Below are positions 9,126-18,339 of a stretch of DNA of 32,653 bases, in pieces. The translations under genes were made by a program, and so were the position numbers. The number at the start of each line of letters is the position of its first letter. The stretch's first letter is position 1. This DNA is from Actinomortierella ambigua. Taxonomy: Eukaryota > Mortierellomycota > Mortierellomycetes > Mortierellales > Mortierellaceae. Location of the stretch: NCBI GenBank assembly GCA_016098155.1, contig JAAAJB010000405.1, forward strand, positions 1 to 32,653, in the 5' to 3' direction. The notes under the pieces are model-generated. The model searched no databases and had not been told where the DNA came from. It worked only from the letters and a program-made list of their open reading frames with translations.

Positions 9126-9472
9126 AATAACGGGAAGGGAAAACGAGTTGATGCTTTATGCATACTAATCAACAAGCAGCACAACGGATGTTTTCTCAAT
9201 TCACCTGCGACTTGCCTTTACCCGTAAAATTGCTCGGATAACAATGACCCATGTGAATCCAGTGGTGTGCAATGAGGTACAATTTTATTGGCAGGCTGCA
9301 AGAAGGATTGGAGTTGGGTGACATTGATCCTGCGTTTGGAAAATCCGCCAACCTGTAGAGTGTAAACAACATAGCGCACCTGTCAACACCCTACTGGCAA
9401 GAAAATATGTAAAGGGCGGAGAGGCGGAATGGTTTACGATGAATCCAACATGCCGAACCCAAAGGAGAGGAG
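9126..9472. other. Spacer before the tandem array
   Basis: No gene is seen. The last ~50 nt (from about 9420) match the 3' flank of the intact array gene at 12790-12848, including a GATCCAACAT-type block and CCGAACCCAAAG, so the duplicated unit begins here. Confidence 0.5.
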
Positions 9473-10255
9473 CTAGATCAGCCTGCGGCAGACTGCAGCG
9501 AAAGAAATAACTTTGGGAGAGGTGAGAAAATCGATGGCGCCGTGAACCTTCTTGATGGAGATAATCTTTACGAGGGCGTCAGCCTGTGATATCAAGTACG
9601 ACAGATTGACCTTCAAGACGGAACTAATGACCTTGACCCTGTGAACAGGGATGATGGCGGTATAGTCGTCGTCATATTGTCTACAGAGATGTGAACCAGT
9701 TGGATCCTGACGTCCTTGGATCCAAGAAGTTTTTCCGATCACGATCAAGTTCAAGGTCCACATATCCAAGGTCCTGCCCAGGATGTAGCCTGGGACTAGA
9801 TCACGCATGCCACGACCGATCAGGACCTTGTTGTCGATAATAACCAATTCGTGGATCATCTGCTCCAATTGGATCAATGAACCAGTCAGCCGAGCCATGA
9901 ACTGAGCGCTATGGAACCTAGAGAAGGTTGAGGCGCGCTTCACAAAGTCAAGGAATGGCTATTCAAGCGATTTTGCAGGTGTCTCAGATGGGGTGAACTG
10001 GGCTCTTTCAGCCAAGAATGCCAGGACCGATGCAGCCGCGGCGGCGCAGTTACTGGAGTTCTTGAAGATTTTCCAATGGGGTAGCATCGGGATCCGTAGT
10101 GTCTTTGACCAACAAGCGTGGCGCCAGACGCAACCGCGCTGGTGGACTCACTAGCCATCGTAAAGACGGCTATCATGGGAGGAAGGAGACTCCTATGGTA
10201 GCAACTATCACATATCTGAGCAGAAAAGAAGAAGAAGCGATTTGGAGAGAAGGTG
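9473..10255 (-). pseudogene. Array copy 1, decayed secreted-protein gene
   Basis: This is a full-length but broken relative of the intact gene at 12849-13712. The C-terminal frame (9473-9943) aligns along its length, for example YILGRTLDMWTLNLIVIG with the intact YILLDKSLDKWILSLVVF. Further upstream the match jumps frame (IFKNSSNCAAAAASVLAFLA, then KSLE followed by an in-frame TAG where the intact gene has Lys) and again near KDTTDPDATP. The position matching the intact start codon reads CAC instead of ATG (10253-10255), and the 5' splice site AAGTATGT is AGATATGT here. The TATA box at 10312-10318 survives. At least one stop, two frameshifts, a lost start and a lost donor make it a pseudogene. 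Confidence 0.8.
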
Positions 10256-10311
10256 TCAATGGGTGTGAAGGAAACAAGGCCAATTATTTCCAGGGAGAGA
10301 GGATTAGCTAC

Positions 10312-10318
10312 CTTTATA
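10312..10318 (-). promoter_or_regulatory. TATA box relic of array copy 1
   Basis: The minus strand reads GGGCTATAAAGG, aligned with the TATA box of the intact copy (GGGCTATAAAAGC at about 13805-13816). It lies about 57-63 nt upstream of the lost start codon because the spacer is shorter. Confidence 0.5.
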
Positions 10319-10399
10319 GCCCTGTAGATACGCACGATTCTTCGGGGGGGGGGAGGTCGTTAGGGGTGAACAGCTTTAACCACACATAGTAGTAAATCG

Positions 10400-10789
10400 C
10401 ATTCGACCACCAGCAGGATCAATTAGAACACAGACAAGTTGCTCCCATCCACAAGGGAGGGCGTATGTATATGTTAGCTGTAACACAAAAAGAGTTTCAC
10501 CCAAGTCCTCGGGATAGGAAATGCCTGCCTCCTTCCCCTTTACCTCTCCTGAGACGTCGAAGATGCAGAAATAGGGGCAAGAGTCGATCTCGGAGCACTG
10601 CAGCGTAGCTATCTATTCACCACGAATGCAGAATCTAGTTTCTACAGACCATTTTTTTTTCATCTTGCATGAATGGGTCTGGAGCACACATGTCCCCAGA
10701 TGGATCTACACGGAGACCGTCCTCTGCTGAGTCTGACCGGCCACGACAAGATGACATGAGCCCACCAATCCAATCTTTGTATTAGTCCA
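10400..10789. other. Duplicated spacer between array copies 1 and 3
   Basis: This non-coding spacer is collinear with 13900-14510. The strongest match runs from a CACGAAT(G/A)CAGAATCTAGTTTC block through CATCTTGCATGAATGGGTCT to ATGACATGAGCCCACCA. No gene is visible in it. Confidence 0.55.
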
Positions 10790-11020
10790 CTAAGAACAAC
10801 TTATTGACCTTCAAGATAAGCCTGTTGATCTTGACGCTCGGCTCAAGGAAAAATGACGTTTCCAGCCCTGTCGGTCTTGATATCCAATGGCAAGAAGCGC
10901 TATACGATCAGGGCGTCGTCGGAATCTCGAGACTTGTCAATCGTGACTAGGCCTAACATTCACCTACCCAATGTTCTCGTCTGGGGTGTAGCCTAGAACT
11001 ATATCGCGAACCATTTCGAC
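10790..11020 (-). pseudogene. Array copy 3, truncated fragment
   Basis: The segment matches the middle and C-terminal part of the array family. On the minus strand one reads VRDIVLGYTPDEN (compare MRDLVPGYILGRTLD in copy 1) and, in another frame after several lesions, a motif like the family's VKVNxxxL segment near 10795-10830. It is close in sequence to the fragment at 14730-14890 (shared CTATACGATCAGGG and GTCGTCGGAATC blocks). No N-terminal part is found upstream, so it is truncated as well as frameshifted. Confidence 0.6.
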
Positions 11021-11329
11021 TCATGAAATAAGAGAAGGACCCACTTTTCAGACCAAAGTCAGCCGATAATGTGTTGGCATGGTAGCTGAGCTCACACAAT
11101 TCTCCTCCCCCCCCCCCCAATGTTTTGTCAACCGAAAAGAGACGACTAGTTTAGAAGGGATCCAGCATGGCTGTTCGTAGCGAAAGCAGTACCAAAAAGG
11201 AAGGGAGATTGTGAGGTAGATTCGTTTCTTCCCCTAAATAACAACATTGTGTGGCAGGTTGTGCCGAAATCGTAACCTAGGTTGAGTTCCTTTGGAAGGA
11301 GGGAGAAGTAACAAAAACGGTGGCGTCGC
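11021..11329. other. Spacer inside the array
   Basis: No gene is supported. It contains a C run at about 11107-11119. The right edge passes into array copy 4. Confidence 0.45.
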
Positions 11330-12099
11330 CAACCAAGGTGATGGGAGACTTTTCTGTGAAGGCTCCAATCTGAGATGTTAAGAACGACTTACTGACCCTG
11401 AAGACGGTACTATCGATCTTGGCACTCTGTTTCAAGGATGATGGCGGTATGGCCGTGGTAAGTCTTGATCTACAAGAAGGCGTGCGACCAGTTGAATTTT
11501 GACTTTTTCGAATCCATGTGGCCTTTTGTCAAATACGTCCAGGCTCAAGGACCTCGTCATCCAGGGTTCTGTCTGGGATGTAGCCAGGGGCCAAGGTCAA
11601 CGGTAATGACCCACGACCGATCACGACCCTTGTGCCCGGGAATCGATTCTTGGAGCGACCTGCTCCAAATAGATCAGGGAATCTTTTCAGAGGAATCGAG
11701 TCCTGCCTGTCTTGCCCCAGAGGGGAAGGCCGCAACTCGCATCACAACGTCGCACACCGGCTCTTCAAGCATATTTCAGAGGTTCCACACACGGGATGAG
11801 CTCCTCTAAACGAGTCGAGTTCATCGGCACTGAGTAAGCGGCCTGCTACGTGGTTGGCAGTTTTTTTTTTGAAGGGTAGCATCAGGATTCGTAGTGTCGG
11901 CACTAAAAAAAAATAAAAAAAATAAAAAAAAATGAAAACAGAGCCAGTTGCGCTGGCGGTCTGCCTGACCACCACAACGACAGCCATCATGGCATAAAGG
12001 CACCACTAGTTCATTGACAAGATTTGAATTCGGTGGTTCCTAAGGCAGGAATTGCCACATACCTGAGCAAAGAAGGAGATGCAACTTGGAGAGAGGTAT
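11330..12099 (-). pseudogene. Array copy 4, decayed full-length copy
   Basis: The whole gene can be followed on the minus strand but in pieces. Near the 5' end the frame AVVVVVRQTASATG aligns with the intact VVVMARQSTRG, and DTTNPDATL with DTSDPKASP; further down GYIPDRTLDDEVLEP aligns with the YILLDKSLDK region. The start codon is ATA (12097-12099) where the intact copy has ATG. The 3' splice site AG is GG, while the GTATGT donor is kept. The TATA box has become TATG. An A-rich insertion at 11905-11940 and many frameshifts break the coding region. Confidence 0.72.
11905..11940 (-). repeat. A-rich insertion in array copy 4
   Basis: A run of A8-9 blocks separated by T lies exactly where the intact gene encodes the segment around IFVGE. 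It is absent from the other copies, so it is either a simple-sequence expansion or a degenerate poly(A)-like insertion. Confidence 0.6.
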
Positions 12100-12261
12100 T
12101 CTGGTGGATGTCGGCGAAGGTCAATGAAGCGAGGTGAAGTGCACAACCAGAAATAGAAGATTAGAAAGGGTTCCGAGAACGGTGATGCTTTCATAGTTCG
12201 ATGGCTGCTCTTGAATAGATGGCGAGGTGTGAACATTTCAATACGAGAGCAGCATCTTTTA

Positions 12262-12848
12262 CCCAGACGGAATATCAGCAGACCAAACACGATTGATTGG
12301 ATGTATAGACATTCATGATTCGCTTCTCACGGACCATAAAAAAAAAGGGGGAAGGGGCGCATGCAGGCGTGCCAAATGGTCAGAATGCCTGAGTGGGTGA
12401 TTGCTTTCTCTCACTCTCCGCCACAACTGTGAGAATATCTCCTGTACAATTGGTACGGTGGTCTCACGGTGAGGAACCTGCGCGCGTATCCCCCTCAAAG
12501 ACTGGCTCCCCGCTTCAAACGTCAAAGTGGCATATGAATATCGCAAGTGAGTTGGTCTAGCCAAGATCGAGCTTCAACAATCTTCCCACCCCTTTCTCTC
12601 CCCCATGACATGAGACCTGCAACATTGGATCATAATTCTGACACACCCAGCACTCAGCATGGCGAAGGGGTGAGAATGAATCTTGCTCAGTGCTTTTATT
12701 GCTATCATATACGGGTGGTCGAATAGGCTGGAACAAGTGACACGACAGAGCTGTTCGCAACACACTAGCACGGACAGAGCTGACGGAAAGAGCGAAGAGG
12801 TGGCAGAATGGCGCATGATGGATCCAACATACCGAACCCAAAGTGGAC
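12262..12848. other. Array spacer, no intact gene
   Basis: Minus-strand frames at 12313-12564 and 12557-12931 are open but have no recognisable domain, and the second overlaps the 3' end of the intact array gene on the same strand. I do not call genes here. The last ~60 nt are the duplicated 3' flank shared with 9420-9472. Confidence 0.45.
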
Positions 12849-13712
12849 CTAGAGCATCCCGCGGCAGGCTGGAATGAAAATGTCACTGTCAGGAAATTCC
12901 GGGGAAGCGAGAATATTGATGGTGTCGTCAACTAGGCTGATGTGAACCTTCTGCGCGAAGGTTTCAGCATTGGATGTCAAGAGCGACGAGTTGACCTTGA
13001 AGAGAGAACTTTCGATCTTGGCTTTCTGGTTAGGGGTGATGACGGGGTAATGGTTGTCGCCGGTCGTGGTCTCCAAGAACATGTGGACCAATTGGACTTT
13101 GACAGCGTGGGATTCCTTGGGCTGTTCAAACACGACCAGGCTCAAGATCCACTTGTCCAAACTCTTGTCCAGCAGGATATAATATGGGGCCAGTTGAAGA
13201 ATGCTGCTAGCGACTATAGCCCCGTTCGCGGAAACCGCTTTTTCGATGGCCTCCTCCATTTGGGTCCAAGAACCACTCAGCTCAAGCGTTTGCTGCTCAT
13301 TTTTCTCCAGGTCGAACCCAGGGAAGACTGAGACCTTCTCCCAAAACTTGTGGAATGGCTTTTCAAGCGATTTTGCAGGCCGTACGCCTGGTGTGAACCC
13401 AGTCATCTCAGCCGCGAAAAGCACAACCGAGGAAGCCGCGGTAGCGTGGTTTTCGGGGTTCTTGAACACCTCCACTGGGGAAGCCTTGGGATCTGAAGTG
13501 TCCTCGCCAACAAAAATGGCGTTAGACACAACACCTCGGGTGGACTGCCTGGCCATCACAACGACAGCTATCGTGGAAGGAAAAGAGTCGCTGGGTGGTG
13601 AATGATACTGGAGGCAGGCGTTGCTCTTCATCAGGTTTGGCGTGGGTAGTTCCTATGATAGCAATTGTCACATACTTGAGCAGAGAAGAAGGAGCGACTT
13701 GGAGAGAAGCAT
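12849..13712 (-). CDS. Small secreted protein, intact copy of the tandem array
   Basis: I assemble two exons, 13712-13676 and 13567-12849, with a 108-nt GTATGT...ATAG intron in phase 1, giving 251 aa. Exon 1 plus the start of exon 2 encode a clear signal peptide, MLLSKSLLLLCSTVVVMA, with a plausible cleavage after Ala18; the mature protein would begin RQSTRGVVSNAIF. Without splicing, a longer frame from 13631 lacks a signal peptide. The splice model is supported by a TATA box 94-101 nt upstream of the ATG and by recognisable, mutated versions of this exon, donor and acceptor in the decayed copies. The mature part (about 233 aa) has alternating hydrophobic segments, no transmembrane helix, one Cys near the C-terminus and no domain I recognise. 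Function unknown. It is the sole intact member of five copies. Confidence 0.7.
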
Positions 13713-13805
13713 TGAGGAGGATGTCAAAGGGTGTGAAGGGTGTGAAGGAAATGAGGTCAACTATTACCAGAGGTAGGGATTCGAGAGTTCTGAGAATCGA
13801 GGTTG

Positions 13806-13813
13806 CTTTTATA
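13806..13813 (-). promoter_or_regulatory. TATA box of the intact array gene
   Basis: The minus strand reads ATTGGGCTATAAAAGC. TATAAAAG lies 94-101 nt upstream of the proposed ATG at 13712, with an ATTGG (inverted CCAAT) immediately upstream. Copy 1 keeps a TATA box; copy 4 has lost it (TATG). Confidence 0.6.
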
Positions 13814-14194
13814 GCCCAATGGCTACTCTTGATTCATCGAAGGATCGTTAGGGGGTGAGAGCATTTCAATTTGCAAGCAGCAGCTTCAACCTCACATAGG
13901 AAAAATGCCAATAGACCAATTGGAGTAATGAATGACCACAGACACGATGCTCCCATCCATGAGTAGCGTACCTCAGTCTATGGAGAGAAGAGGATTGCTA
14001 TCTAAGGCCTAGTCGGAGTTTATGCATGCGTTCAAGCAAACCCTCAATAGACGAATGTTTTTCGTGCATCCTTCGCAGATGTATGGCAGCCCAAAAATCT
14101 CCCACGCACACAAGTGACAGGCCCAGTTACCTCGGGATAAAAAATGCTCACCCCTTTTTCTTCACCTCTTTTACGAAGTCAGCGGTGCAAATGA

Positions 14195-14354
14195 CGAGCA
14201 GCGCAGGGGCCAGAGATAAAGTTGGAGCACCATGGCATAGCTATCGATTCACTACGAATACAGAATCTAGTTTCCGAGCAGCGCAGGGGCCAGAGCTAAA
14301 GTTGGAGCACCATAGCATACTTATCGATTCACTACGAATACAGAATCTAGTTTC
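14195..14354 (+). repeat. 80-bp tandem duplication
   Basis: Two head-to-tail copies of exactly 80 bp (14195-14274 and 14275-14354) differ at only a few positions. They begin CGAGCAGCGCAGGGGCCAGAG and end ACAGAATCTAGTTTC. The corresponding spacer in block I (about 10585-10645) has a single copy, so this duplication is younger than the block duplication. Confidence 0.85.
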
Positions 14355-14509
14355 TACAGACCCTTTTTTTCATCTTGCATGAATGGGTCTCGAGCACACA
14401 TGTCCCCAGATGGATCTACACGGTGACCGTCCTCTGGTGGGTCTGACCGGCTATGACCCAATGACATGAGCCCACCATCCAATCTCTGTACCCTATTTCT
14501 TCTCATAAC

Positions 14510-14729
14510 ATCCGACAAATGATCTCGAGGGACAATTTACGATAAAAAAAATCGAAGAGGAGAGGCGGAGGGATGAAACGAGGGCTTCGACATCCAAAAA
14601 TTCATAGCAGGTCTAGAACATCGTACGATATGCAGCTGCAGCGAAAGAGTCTCTCTAGTTTGGCCCTTTGGGGGAGTGACGCCTTTCTGATGCTAACCAT
14701 ATCGCCAAAGCTATCAGAATATCACATGC
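14510..14729. other. Array spacer
   Basis: No gene is supported. It separates the duplicated spacer from the truncated array copy 5. Confidence 0.4.
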
Positions 14730-14890
14730 CTCCAAGAACGACTTGTTGGCCTTGAAGATGGACCCATTAATCTTGGCGCTCAGCTCAAGTAGAAATGACG
14801 TTACCAACCTTGTCGGTTTTGATATTCAATGGCAAGGGGCGCTATACGATCAGGGTATCGTCGGAATCGCGAGGCTGATCCATCATAACT
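14730..14890 (-). pseudogene. Array copy 5, truncated fragment
   Basis: The segment is a close relative of copy 3 (10790-10935): both contain AAGAACxACTT, CTTGAAGAT-like, TTGGCGCTC/TTGACGCTC and CTATACGATCAGGG blocks in the same order. It corresponds to the C-terminal half of the family on the minus strand and is frameshifted. The upstream part is missing. Confidence 0.55.
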
Positions 14891-14950
14891 AAAATCCATT
14901 ATTCTTATATAATATCTTGACGAGTTCTCAAGTCAGAACAACATAGAGGC

Positions 14951-14975
14951 AAAAAAAAAAAAAAAAAAAAAAAAA
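14951..14975 (+). repeat. A25 homopolymer
   Basis: A pure run of 25 A residues lies just beyond truncated array copy 5. It could mark the 3' end of an inserted retroelement or transcript, but no element is recognisable beside it. Confidence 0.8.
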
Positions 14976-15811
14976 GGATGGTCGGCGATTGCTTCTCTCG
15001 TGGTTTTTGCAACAGTATTCAAATGGTCAGACGTTGCAATGGAAAGAAGTGCCAACCACTCAACATTGGGATTATAGCCATCTCTTCCATTGCAACGTTT
15101 ACTCCACTATAGCCAGTCGCTCAAGGAGGCCTTGGTGTCCCGCTTCAATACATGATGGCCATATAGCCCAGGAGTGCTTTGTCCTGCTTTGCTTCGCAGT
15201 TAAAAGAGGAACCTGCAGGCGGCCTGATCAGTCAAAAGAGCGGGACATCAGGGAGCACCTACGTTGAGGCTGGAGTACATGGCCGGAGTACGTGGCCGGA
15301 GTACATGGCCTGCTGATAACCAGCGCGCCCACATATCGTGCCACATATCGTGCCATGTTCGTGCCCAACGACGAGACTAACCCTTGCTTTACGCTACGGT
15401 TGTACCGTAGAGAGGGCAGGCCGTGGATGTAATAGATAAAACAGCGCTGTTCGACAACAAGATAAGGAATATCTTAAAGTCCAGCTATTGTCCATTTCAG
15501 CTAGTCGCAATGAGAGCTTCACTATTCCAGAGGGAGTAGCGAGTCCCAGCATCGAGGCTGGAATATGCAGCCGGAGTTTGTAGCCGGAGTACACGAATCG
15601 AGTAAGTGGCACGAGTGTCCCACATAATCGTTCAGCATATCGTGCTACACATCGTGCAGCATATCGTGCCAAGATGGCGAAACGAACCACCCCGATGTAC
15701 TACAAAGGGAGGCAAGCTAAAAAGGGCTGTGGCATAATCATGGAACACGCATGCATTACCTTAATTCATATTCATGGAGCGGCAGAGCAGAAGGTGAGAT
15801 GAATGTGAGAA
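14976..15811. repeat. Repeat-bearing spacer with two direct repeat blocks
   Basis: Block one, about 15266-15365, contains three 13-bp units GGAGTAC(A/G)TGGCC at 15272-15310 and two 12-bp units CCACATATCGTG at 15329-15352. Block two, about 15552-15671, contains diverged units of both kinds in the same order (GCCGGAGT..., then CAGCATATCGTGC and relatives). The two blocks are direct repeats separated by about 190 nt, which might be the ends of a small element. A minus-strand frame at 15394-15690 spans block two and is not convincing as a gene. Confidence 0.6.
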
Positions 15812-17744
15812 ATGCATGAGGGGAATGATGCATTGGTTACACGCCAGGAGGGGTCTCCTAAGCCATTTCTGAGTTATCACTCTCTAATCAGATATCCCAA
15901 AAATCTGGAACGAAATCGTTCCAGAATCCATCGGAGGGATACTCATATCAAGGTTTTAAATATACTGGATGGGGGAGACACGAGGAGGGGCAAGAAGGAT
16001 TCACAGGAAACCCCAGTATCATCATCCATTTCGTCCGCCAAAGCTCAAGTAGTCGGATTGGACGTGGGCGTATCTTGCACTTACCCATGGACACCGCCAT
16101 CTCCATTTGACATCTCACTAGACGACGATGCTACTACGCCAATGATGGAGGCAAAGGTATTGCGATAATAGTTAGATAAACTGCGCGCGTGGTCCTTTTT
16201 ATATTAGCTTTTAGACACTGTTTCCAACTAATGCCTCTATGTGGATCGCATCCTATTCTCATCGACTCGCATGTTGACAACCCATGGATGCACAACGGCG
16301 TTAACGTTGGACATGATCTGATGTAACTTTTGGGTCGTTGGCATCCTTGTACGAGGTATGTTTGCTTGTGCCACACGGTGAAACGCCTCTCAATCATTCA
16401 TCCATACTCTTCATGCTGATGTCTTTGAATGCTGGTATTATAGAGCCTGTAGTAGAGTTTTTCACCATGCGCATGCATGCAGAGGCAACCTATGTGATGC
16501 GTAGGCTTGCGGCTTGTTACGCTGCAGTGAGAGTAAGGGAGATTGCTTGATATCGACTGAATGGGGTTCCATATTTGACGTCTTTTTTGTTTACTGGCTG
16601 ACGGTTTTCTCTTTTTTGTATTAGCATTACATCAACGGAGATCTGGACGACGCGAGTGATGCCCTTCGCCCGCTGCACCGAAAGCTGCGCATTAGGATTG
16701 AGAGCCTGTAAGTCCGTAATGCTTCATAAATACATGCTGATCACATCAAGTACCAAACATTGCATAGTACTAACCTCTTGAATTTGCGTGTGCTGAAGGA
16801 TGGACAAGCTCCCGCACAAAGCTGACAGGACCCTTGCAGAAGGAACGTTTGTGGCAGACTACATATCACCAATCGTTCACGGACTCTTGGGCATTGACGA
16901 AAAAAACGTAGCTATTCATTTGTACGTGTGATTAGAGTTTTACTAAATCTTCTGTTGCTTTACTAAATTGCCTACTAATATAGCACACTAACATCGCACA
17001 ACTTCATTCTATTCCTCTAGTCCCAACACCGAATCAAAACTTCAAAAAAGCCAAGGGATCAAAGTCGACCGTCCCGATGTCGTCATCAAGATCCGAGGAG
17101 AACACGAAGCTTTCTTCGGTGAAGTGACAGGTCTCACGCAAGAGGGCACCCGGGATAAAGACCCCGATCGACTTATTTCAGATTTCTCGACGGTGACGAT
17201 GGCCAACAAAAGACAACTGTCTTTGTTGCTGATGGAAGGAAAGGTCGAGTCCAATAGGTGTTTCCAAGTTTGGTATGACAGGACCAAACTGGGGCAAGAA
17301 ATGAAGCTTGTTTGGACTCTATTCTCATGCTTCAGCCTGATGATGACGTTTGGATCGTTGGCATCCTCGTGGTATGAATGTGTTTGTTTATGCTACATGT
17401 TGAAACACCTCTCAATCATTCATCCATATCCTTTCATACTGATTTCTTTGAGTGCTGTTTTTATAGAGACTCTAGTCGAGTTTTTTCACCAAGCACATCA
17501 AGCAGAGGCAACTTATGTGATGCGTAGGTTTGCGGCTTGTTACGCTGTGGCGGGATGTATGAACACGTTTTCTGTCAGCCATATGGTGGAGGCGTTCCAG
17601 CATGCTCAAGCAAAGGTGATAAAGACGGTCGCTGCGATTCGTCGGGTCAAGGTCCGCCTCAATTGGCACCCAAAAGTGCCTTTGACTTGGCTCAGGCCTC
17701 CGTTTAAAAGACCAAAGAATATTCGAGTCTTCGACAGAGAGTAG
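15812..17744 (+). pseudogene. Frameshifted multi-exon gene, possible nuclease-like core
   Basis: Five exons can be read: 15812-16156 (the start is uncertain), 16625-16707, 16799-16921, 17021-17371 and 17467-17744. The first four join with correct phase and good GT-AG signals, including a TACTAAC branch point at about 16769. Readable stretches are NRSRIHRRDTHIKVLNILDG, CTYPWTPPSPFDISLDDDAT, DDASDALRPLHRKLRIRIES, DRTLAEGTFVADYISPIVHG and DRPDVVIKIRG...FFGEVTG. The last has a PD...ExT spacing that weakly recalls PD-(D/E)xK nucleases (inference). In exon 4 the frame slips by one near 17318, after which DDDVWIVGILV appears in another frame. The exon 4 to exon 5 junction is also out of phase. I recall similar multicopy proteins in Mortierella genomes, which I could not verify. 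It probably makes no full-length protein. Confidence 0.55.
16334..16530 (+). repeat. Partial copy of the gene's own 3' part inside its intron
   Basis: This segment matches 17354-17552 at roughly 80-85% by eye, including the short intron (GTATG...ATTATAG) and the following exon (VEFF...AEATYVMRRLAACYA). It lies inside the intron between the first two exons of the gene at 15812-17744. Unlike the main copy, it preserves a correct splice phase (VRE across the junction). Confidence 0.7.
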
Positions 17745-18339
17745 ATTTAAACCCCTTGGCTATTACCGAGAAGCCACTCTCTGCAAATGGTCCAATAAAC
17801 AACTGCTTTCCAATGGTACTCTTCAGACAGAAATGGCGTTTTTTGCCTAGTCGAAATCAGTTTGAAGAAGACATGTTTAATCATCGCTCATCGAAGATTC
17901 GGTGTCGTACCTTGTGTATCCATGATTTTCTGCGGACACAAGTTTCAGGTGGACTATGGTGGGTCAGAATTACTTACTTAAACGCGCCCAACCATTGTCT
18001 CAAAAGGATCATATGTAGTTGACATTGACGTTAACTGTTTTCTTTGCAACTGTTGCTCATTCTTCATTAACTCGAGCGGGTAGAGTTGTGCATCACTTGC
18101 GCATTCTTTTGTAAGCATATCCACCCCTTTAGAACGCAGCGGGAGTGGAAGAACGAAAGAAAGGAAACAAAAAAAATGAAAATGTTGTTCTTGCGAAAAA
18201 AAAATATATATAAAATATAAAATAGTGGGCTTCATCTCAGCGGATCGCAGCAACAAGGCTACGCTACCGCTTACAATACCCTGCTCATTTAAAGTCGTCC
18301 GCAATTGATTGAAAAGCCGCAACACCACTCAATTCTTGA
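17745..18339. other. Spacer after the broken gene
   Basis: No gene is supported. A short A/T-only stretch lies at about 18195-18225. Confidence 0.5.

Larger units (their letters stand above)
9400..10990. repeat. Segmental duplication, block I
   Basis: Block I runs collinearly with block II (12760-14880). The shared order is 3' flank, full-length gene copy, promoter with TATA box, a spacer containing GCTCCCATCCA, CTCGGGATA and a CTACAGAC-T-run-CATCTTGCATGAATGGGTCT stretch, and then a truncated gene copy. Lengths differ because of many small indels and a tandem duplication in block II. Confidence 0.75.
12760..14880. repeat. Segmental duplication, block II
   Basis: This is the counterpart of block I (9400-10990), with the same order of 3' flank, full-length gene, TATA promoter, spacer and truncated copy. 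Block II holds the only intact gene and an additional internal 80-bp tandem duplication. Confidence 0.75.

Noticed and set aside
13557..13631. Start of the intact array gene at 13631 (unspliced reading)
   Set aside because: The extra 25 residues show no conservation in the decayed copies as coding sequence and lack a signal peptide, whereas the spliced model uses sites that are recognisable, though mutated, in the other copies.
17124..17744. A single 206-codon open frame read as one exon
   Set aside because: It runs through a 95-nt stretch with GTATGA...TATAG ends that matches a spliced intron in the related segment at 16356-16443, and the family-like DDDVWIVG sequence is in a different frame.
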